A stretch of DNA of 64,000 bases from Macrocystis pyrifera (taxonomy: Eukaryota > Sar > Phaeophyceae > Laminariales > Laminariaceae), in NCBI GenBank assembly GCA_031763025.1, contig JASSKH010000021.1:11058776-11122775 (forward strand). Direction: 5' to 3'. The notes under the pieces are model-generated. The model was not told the DNA's origin and did no database searches. It was given only the letters and a program-made list of their open reading frames with translations. This document shows, in pieces, positions 54,327 through 64,000 of the stretch (the first letter of the stretch is position 1; every line of letters starts with the position of its first letter). A program made the position numbers and the translations under genes.

Positions 54327-54344
54327 CACCCGGGGTTACTACCC

Positions 54345-54373
54345 CCGCGTTGATTCTCTGGCAATCAACGCGG
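54345..54373. other. 11-base-pair hairpin near module C1
   Basis: CCGCGTTGATT and AATCAACGCGG flank a 7-base loop (CTCTGGC). It could be a recombination or processing site of the retroelement; that role is inference. Confidence 0.5.
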
Positions 54374-54631
54374 CACGTCGTCGCAGAGAGTAGCTACCCC
54401 GGTAAAATACACACTAAAACAACTGATGTCGTTGTCGACGGTACACCTCGCTACCAACGACGGGCGGGCGGGATGGTCTGTTTTCACTAGCCTCTTTCTA
54501 CTTTGTCGTGCTGTTGTCCAGCTGCGGTGTCGACCACGGAGTGGGCTTTAACCACTGCCTCCCAGTACAACAAGAGGCTTTTTCCGAAGAGGGGTTCGCC
54601 CTGCTGGCGTCCCCTCTCTTCTTCCTTCGAG

Positions 54632-54710
54632 ATTACTGTTGTAACATAGCGTCGTAGGTTAATTCGTATATAGTTTGGGATCAATGAGGCCTCTCTGCTG
54701 CGGCATGAGA
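54632..54710 (+). repeat. Modules B2 and C2 fused
   Basis: ATTACTGTTGTAACATAGCG continues directly into TATATAGTTTGGGATCAATG. In the other copy an 80-base segment (54199-54277) separates B from C. Confidence 0.68.
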
Positions 54711-54819
54711 TCACACCCATACTTGTTTCCCTTTTCTTATCTCAGTGTCGCCGCTCGATCATCTCTTATCCTTTCCCACGCGGGTTCCTTTCCTTTATCA
54801 TCATTCCCAAACTTCTAGC

Positions 54820-55888
54820 CTAGTCTTTGCCTGGGTTCTGCGACCGCCGGCTGTCCCGTGGGAATGCCGCGTATGATTTCCCGAACCCCTCCGACAGGGG
54901 TAAAGCGTCTGCCTGGATGAAGGCCGTGTCTCGCGAAAGCTTCGCTCCCTTCGACGCCGACGCGGATGCTGTCATCCCTACATATCTGCTGGCTACGGCC
55001 GCGGACCTCCATCCAACGTATTCCATGAGGACGCCCATGGCCGCCCCATCCATGTGGTGACTCGCCGCCCCCCCTACCCGAAAAGAGTGCAGCGAGTACC
55101 TCTTGTGCTCCATACCCGCTGCTCTCAAGTGGACCTGGAGGTTCGAGGTCATCTGCGCCGGCGTTAGCGCCATCTTCCCCTTGTCTCCGCTCTCGAGGAC
55201 GCTCGGGAAAAGGAACCCTGAGTCCTCCGCGAGTGCCCATTGCATGGACTCCGCCGCCTGCCGGTACTCGATCATGGCCGCCACCGCACAGATTTCACGG
55301 CATTCCACGTTCCTTTGTACCACTACCGCTTGGGACGAGTCCCTCAGCGTTTTACCGAATAAGAAATTGAAAATGAACCCCTCGCCTCTTGGCATCTGCA
55401 ACACCTGGGACGCCGGTGCTACTGACAATTCGAAGCCACGCTTCATCGTGTGGAAAGCGACGCAGAAAATCGCCACGTCCCGTACCATCGCGAATCGTTC
55501 TGCCGCCGTTGGCAGGGCAGGCACGCGACGGCGCATGTCGCCGACCAGCTTTTGCAGCTGACTCGCCACACAATGGGGGTGCTTGCTTCACCGACACCCC
55601 CCCTCGCCGCTGTTCTTCTTGCGCGTTAGCCAAGTATCCTTGTACTAGCGGGCTCGCTACGGGGTTCCCTCGTTGCTCGACGGGGTCCCAGTCGCTGTGC
55701 TTGCCCAGCTGCTCTATCATGGCCCATTTCAGCTTCGGTGGGGGGCGGGCTGCGGTATCTGAGAAAATAAAGTGTGGGAGACCACCTGCATAAACGCTCC
55801 GCCTTTGTCGCCCCTCAAGCACGACATAAGCGTAAGTTAGTTCCGGAAGAACCGCACGGAGACACGCTACAACACTGCGTGCCGACAA
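54820..55888 (-). pseudogene. Tyrosine recombinase of a DIRS/Ngaro-like element
   Basis: Tyrosine recombinases cut and rejoin DNA; in DIRS/Ngaro retroelements they replace the DDE integrase. The catalytic half (55569-54820) has the first Arg in H-T-M-K-R-G-F-E-L, then S-L-H-S-F-R-V-G-G-A (H-x-x-R), G-W-R-S, and the nucleophile Tyr in S-R-Y-V-G. The N-terminal half (55888-55590) is in another frame and contains W-D-P-V-E-Q-R-G-N-P and L-V-Q-G-Y-L-A-N-A-Q-E-E-Q. The two frames meet at a run of five C on the minus strand near 55575-55579, so a one-base change in that run separates them. The catalytic residues are intact. No reverse transcriptase is in frame with it. Direct copies of short modules flank it. 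Confidence 0.78.
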
Positions 55889-55933
55889 CCAGGTAAACGC
55901 GTTCCGGGTGTATCACACCGCGGTCGCATACCT

Positions 55934-56007
55934 AGCAGCAGCCTAACGCGCCCCCTCGCGCGAGTCATATACTATCCTGAACACGATGCCGCTTGCAGTC
56001 AATTACT
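55934..56007 (+). repeat. Module A2
   Basis: Direct copy of 54094-54167 (CCTAACGCGCCCCCTCGCGC, GAACACGATGCC, AGTCAATTACT) with a few differences, on the far side of the recombinase. Confidence 0.68.
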
Positions 56008-56303
56008 CCATAGACGTGACGTCAACTTTGTGTACGGAAGTACACGGTACTGTGCACCGTGCACCGCCGATTCATGATCCGCGGCTAAACCTGCCAGCGT
56101 TCATCCAGGGCGGGGGCTAAAACTGCCCTCGTGATTGCAATAAAATGCTGTCATGCAGCGCCAAACTAACGGATTTAAGGTGCCGTTCCCCAGCGTATTG
56201 GAAGTTAGAGAACAATCCTCTGAACTCCGGGAGGTGCAGGACCTGTGACCCTTTCGTGGGAAAGAGGCCATTCGTATTCCCGCCGCATAGAAGCAAACGG
56301 CTA

Positions 56304-56546
56304 TTAATAGGGAGTGCTAAGGAGATCTCCCTGAGTTTTCTGCAGCACGTAGGCCAAAAGGTGCGTCAACACAGGATCATCTGCTTGACTAGCCGGGACT
56401 CCTACTCGCGTCTGCTTTGCGCCAGCGTACGAGATGTAGGAGTCAAACCCTCTGGGTCCAGGAAGGGCTCTGCCGTGTTTCTTGACCGGGTCCCACTCCG
56501 CTCCCCTGTCCAGCTGCTCCCGGTGTGCCATTGTCAACGTCATCAT
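56304..56546 (-). pseudogene. Second, diverged tyrosine-recombinase N-terminal fragment
   Basis: Contains E-W-D-P-V-K-K-H-G-R, then D-S-Y-I-S-Y-A-G-A-K-Q-T-R-V-G-V. These line up with W-D-P-V-E-Q-R-G-N-P, Y-L-A-N-A-Q-E-E-Q and G-G-V-S-V-K-Q of the recombinase at 54820-55888. No catalytic half follows, so this is a remnant of another copy or family member. Confidence 0.6.
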
Positions 56547-56599
56547 TTTTTTTTAATTTCTTTTCGAGCGAGTCGGCCACATGCCGTTTCGCTCAGTTA

Positions 56600-57639
56600 G
56601 CAGACACGGGGAAGTTTTCTGCGGTTGTGGAGCCCGCGTTGGGGCTGACATGTCGCGCCGCGCACCCGAGTGGTACCCTTGCCGTGCAAGTCGAGGAAAC
56701 TGCACCAGTCGAACATAGTATAATCGGTGTCGGGAGTTCCAACCGCTAAGCCTCGCTGAATAGGACCACCGATTGATTGTCCACGTCGATCAGTCCCTAC
56801 TTGTGGGTTCGCCGCCAAGTCTTAAGGTGACGTGCACATAACTGCTACAGGAGATGTGATAGGGCCTACAGTATGTTTCCATCTCGTTGACGGACGCATG
56901 CCACGGTAGGGGTACACCTACCTACTGACGATAGTGTACTTCGTTTTGAGGCTCCTCGCTTCAATGAGATGCTGTTGCATATCTCGCTCAAAAACGATTT
57001 TTTTTTTAGATTCAGTAAAAAAAAACTAAATCCAATGAGCAATCCCTTGGCCTACTGCCGCTATAGGTAGGTATACAAGGCATGCCTCAATGTAAAACAT
57101 TATCAATACAGTACTTTGTAACTGCGCTGAAACGATGTTGGGTAGTTGTACTTTCATAGTGTCCTTAGCCCTCTTGGGACTACCGAGGGAAAAAGAGATG
57201 GACACATTGACTATGGTTACAGCAACCACTGCTGTGGTCACTGCGCGATTGGGAGATGATATTCTACGACATGGTGTCCGAGTGACAATGGTTGAATGTA
57301 AGGAGTCGTACCGCACGGGCGCGGCATGATCCTACCCGTACTGCTGTGCTGGGCGCCCACGCTGCTCCTAGACAGACGGTTGATGGCCCCAAAGCCATGA
57401 TAGGTTTGGTCGTCATCTTCAACACCCGAAGGGGTCAAGGAGCCCCGTCATCTAAGGAAAAAAAATGCCAAAGTGTACCACCTTTATCGTGGTGGCACGC
57501 CTCGATATGCACATTCAACCAATCTGGGATAAACAACCCCCCCCCCCCCCTGCTTTGGAAAGACGCGAGGACGATGTCACGAACCCTCCCCATCCAAAGG
57601 GGGGCGCGTCCGATACCCCAGCGGTGAGAGTGACCGTCA
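56600..57639. other. No gene seen
   Basis: Between the recombinase and reverse-transcriptase remnants. Likely decayed retroelement sequence; no motif recognised. Confidence 0.4.
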
Positions 57640-58103
57640 TTGGTGGTGCCCACTGCCATGGCCCCTAGTGCGAGGTAGACGCATACCTGAGTTCACCGAT
57701 GAGGTCCGCGCGCTTGCGTCGAACGCCGAGTCAATCCTACTCATGGCCAAGCTTCTCCCAAACGACGAGTGCTGCGAACGAGACGCAGACGGGACAGCGA
57801 CGGCCTTGCTCCGGATGCGCGGCAGTGTCCGAAGGAGATCCATCGCGCGTGGAAGGCAGCCCCCAAGAGCTGGTGCAGCGTATCCAGCTTGTCCTGTGGG
57901 ACTTCGAACGTGGCCGTGTCCGACTCACACACACTCTTAGTCTCGGAACGAGGGCGTGCCCAACTTACACACACCTTCGATCCGATGACATTATCCTGGA
58001 ACGCAATGCGTTTTAGGGCGAAGTCCGGCACAAAGTCACGACCCCTGAACCCGCCATCCCGTACTGGGGAGAGCCATGGTAGCCAGCGTAACGAAACGTG
58101 CAT
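57640..58103 (-). pseudogene. Possible DIRS/Ngaro reverse transcriptase-RNase H remnant
   Basis: One minus frame gives F-E-V-P-Q-D-K-L-D-T-L-H-Q-L-L-G-A-A-F; a second gives L-R-T-L-P-R-I-R-S-K-A-V-A-V-P-S-A, starting where the first loses sense. Together they resemble the F-x-V-P-x-x-K-x-x-x-L and L-A-x-x-x-G-x-x-x-S-x-x-x-A blocks after the polymerase domain of DIRS/Ngaro elements. It lies on the same strand as, and upstream of, the recombinase remnants, which is the Ngaro order. Match is by eye and broken by a frame change. Confidence 0.4.
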
Positions 58104-58240
58104 GTATCTTGCAACATCTTCCCGCTCGGGTGGAATGCAAGGGGCGGTGAGTAGTGCGCCCGTATGTCACTCAAGGGCACTCTTCTGGCCACAAGGCCGG
58201 TGGGGGGGGTAGGCGGGGGCGAATGTACGGATAACGCCAT

Positions 58241-58504
58241 CGAAACGCTCGAACTACGCGTCGGCAACAACCTAGTGCGCAGGGAAACAGAGGATCGGGA
58301 GTGAGCGTGCCGCCTATATCGAGGACAGTAGGAAGGTGGGCATCCAGCCAGCCCCATACATGTTTAGATCACCGAAACGCTCGAACTACGCCTCGGCAAC
58401 AACCTAGTGCGCAGGGAAACAGAGGATCGGGAGTGAGCGTGCCGCCTATATCGAGGACAGTAGGAAGGTGGGCATCCAGCCAGCCCCATACATGTTTAGA
58501 TCAG
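58241..58504 (+). repeat. Near-identical 132-base tandem duplication
   Basis: 58241-58372 and 58373-58504 differ at one base that I can see (CTACGCG against CTACGCC). A third, partial and diverged copy follows to 58547. The near-identity means it is recent or an assembly effect. Confidence 0.85.
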
Positions 58505-58549
58505 ATACAGTAGGACAGCGGGAAAGTGGGCATCCAGCCGGCTTCAGTT

Positions 58550-60431
58550 TGCCCCAACACGAGTAGACAAACTAGGTACAACTACAGCTGCTAGCAGCTA
58601 TTTGTAGCTGAACACGTACAAATGGGTGCAGTAAGACAAAGTCTACCTGTGGGGAAACATACGACAATATCGTCCTCGTGCCTAACACCTCACAACACCA
58701 ACAAGTCAAGTCTTGTAAAAGCGTACCTGGGATTTGGCGCGGGCGGCACCAGCGGGGTTGACCAAGTTGCCGGCGCCGGGACAGGGCCGGAGCAGTCACA
58801 GGCGGCGACCGCGCCCATGAACTTGTAGATTGAAGTATCGTAAATGTTTAAATAGCTCGTTCGTCGGGTTTTATCAACGCTTTACAGGGGCTGCTGCACG
58901 CGTGACCACCCTTCATAGAGTTGCCCAGCGAATACTATCCAAGGTGCGGTTCCAAAATTTGGATCAATCTGATTGGATGACGATATTACGGCAGGAAGCA
59001 CACATTATTTCTATGACTTCTCCGTGAGGAGCACTATTCCTAAACCAAAACTAACTTTGGGAAAACGGTTACCCCTTAAGGAACTATCCCGTGGTCTATT
59101 GTAGGCCTGGAACAATACTTACTTTGGGATTCCGACCATGCTGGGTATGCATCTCCTCAGCGGATGACCCTCGTCGGTTTGAGACGTGTTGGGCAAAACG
59201 TTGCCACCGCTAACGTGGCATGCGTCCGAAGGTACGCCACCTTCGACTCACTCACGATGTGGCACACACGGGGTTTGACATAACCCACACGGCGAGACAC
59301 GCCACACAAATTCGACACTGCGATACACCACACCGACGAGCGGTCCCGAGGCCGACTTCAATATGGTGGCGAAAAGGGGAGGGAGCGTTCGAGGTCCCTC
59401 GAAAACATCCCTTCGAAGCTATGAATACGTTGGCTACCCGCGCGACAATAGCCACAGAAAATAAAGCGGATCCGACCAAACAATTGACTCGGGGGCCGGG
59501 CGCCATAAATGAGAGACGGTCTCGTTTCTGGCAGTGCCTGGATCAGTTGCGACCGTTTGCCTTTGACTGCAGACCCCCCTTGCGCGTGCGGCAACGTGTC
59601 CAGCATATTACCTATGTATGTACTGTATGTACTGGACATGCGATTCAGTCGGGGATCTAGCGGGTAGCCACGGGATCCAGTGTAAGGTACGTGCAATGCA
59701 CGGGGAGAGAACCCCTACCCCACCAGGCCCCGACCGCCAGAGCAGCCGGGTCGGGGGGCAATCACGTTTCGAATGAGGTGGTAGACTTTACAGTAGTAGA
59801 GCATGTCTACGAGAACAAACTGTCTCCCTGAGTTTAAAGCAACAACGAATTGACCTGGACCCACGCGGCCCTACTGTGGTCGAGGTGTCAACCCCGAACA
59901 CCCCAAACTCCGCCTCGCATGTCATCGGCCACAACATTTTGGTACCCCGGCAAGCCGCACGCCGTTGCTGCCGTTCCCCCAAGCCTATTTAGTCCTACGC
60001 AGTCACGTGCCAGCCGCTGCGGTTGGTTTTCCCCCCCCCCACCCGCGTAGGTGCACAACTACGGTTGCCCTTGATCTTGTCCGCTTGGTTCCCGCTGGCC
60101 AGGGAAAGGCTGCGAAGGGACACCTGGCCTCTCGGGAAATGTACACGTAAATGTGGTCTGCCTTGTCGCCCCACACAACAGCGTTCGGCTTGAGGCGGCG
60201 CGTGCACGAGGCGCGCGCCCACCTCCGAACCCGCAAGCATCCCATGAAGTACCACTATTTCGTGAAGAACCGTCTACACTTCGCCGCGCCCCTCTTCGCA
60301 GCCTTGGGCAGACCATGCAACAGACCAAAAAAATAATTTTCCGTTCCTAAGCTCTATGCGAGGAACACCGGGTGGACCAGGCGGGCTGGGTAGGCTCTAC
60401 GTGAGCAAGATGAGTAGATGAGGCGGGCTAA
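58550..60431. other. No gene seen
   Basis: Short frames only on both strands. A minus frame at 60003-60245 (N-A-V-V-W-G-D-K-A-D-H-I-Y) looks coding-like but has no recognised family and no splice support. Confidence 0.45.
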
Positions 60432-63525
<3,094 letters not shown>

Positions 63526-64000
63526 CTAGGTCGGCACAAAGCAATAAAGCCGAGACAAGATCGATTTCGTGAGAAAGGGGAAGTGGATAATGTTAGCGTA
63601 AACAAATTAAATCTACGCGAGAGCAACCAATCAGGTGCTAAGGGGGAGGGTAAGTAGGTGCATGCTACAGGCGCAAACAAAATACCGTTCGTCGGCAACA
63701 TGAAAAAACATGCTCCAAGTTCTCCCCGTAGTCAATCCTTCCCCCCTTCCGAATATTCCTTTCCGACAAACGTTCTCCCGCAGCCTGCCCCAATAAATAC
63801 CAGTGGCCTCGACTCCCCCGCGCATGTTCTGCAGCGCCTGTATGCCACTATGCCCTCTTCTCTTGCCGAACACGACATTGAGCTCATATCACTGTGGATG
63901 TTTGCACCGGAAATGTAGCAGGCAGGGTCATACTTGCCCAGAGCTCGACCTACGTAGATATAAATCACTTCGAGGACACTCAAAATGTCAATGTAGCCAG

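Noticed and set aside
54827..55561. Plus-strand frames opposite the recombinase
   Set aside because: Shadows; the catalytic motifs are on the minus strand.
59850..60350. Possible additional exons of the rhodanese-domain gene
   Set aside because: The C-P-S-C end and stop at 60432 complete the family's C-terminus; frames beyond have no link in phase or motif.

Overview
The window looks like nuclear DNA from a multicellular or at least intron-rich stramenopile alga, most likely a brown alga. That placement is inference from four things. Genes are split into short exons (75-250 bases) by introns of a few hundred to 2,000 bases with GT-AG borders. Heavy-metal-associated domains carry the unusual C-x3-C motif. 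The intergenic DNA is dominated by homopolymer G runs, MITE-like palindromes and tRNA-derived SINEs. No bacterial gene order, rRNA or CRISPR is seen.

Region by region. 1-6,000 holds tandem repeats, simple repeats and G-run elements, including one pure run of 131 G. 6,000-12,850 (minus strand) carries several phase-compatible exons of one protein I do not recognise. 13,000-28,900 is almost entirely repeats: SINEs, a broken LINE reverse transcriptase, a 2 kb element with about 440-base terminal inverted repeats, a 690-base foldback and many short palindromic elements. 29,200-52,045 (plus strand) is one large P1B-1 copper-transporting ATPase gene of about 20 exons. 54,090-58,100 (minus strand) holds relics of a tyrosine-recombinase retroelement (DIRS/Ngaro-like). 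60,432-63,525 (minus strand) is the 3' part of a TrhO/TSTD2-type rhodanese-domain tRNA hydroxylase gene; its 5' exons lie beyond base 64,000.

How the genes work. The ATPase would move Cu(I) across a membrane. Its long N-terminus has about seven metal-binding (HMA) modules: one degenerate, four with C-x3-C, two with ordinary C-x2-C. The core has every hallmark motif: TGES, CPC, DKTGT, SEHP, TGDN, GDGVND, N-x6-YN and M-x2-SS. The exon chain is supported by reading phase at every junction. Two oddities are a GC-AG intron and a G9 tract where the frame changes. The rhodanese-domain gene would modify tRNA wobble uridine. The two recognised genes have no obvious functional link.

Most of the rest is mobile or repetitive DNA. 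The most unusual class is a set of short elements bracketed on both sides by G runs on the same strand (C runs for copies in the other orientation), as if they insert into, or carry, poly-G. Coordinates of exons were read by eye from splice signals and reading frame; untranslated ends and promoters could not be placed.
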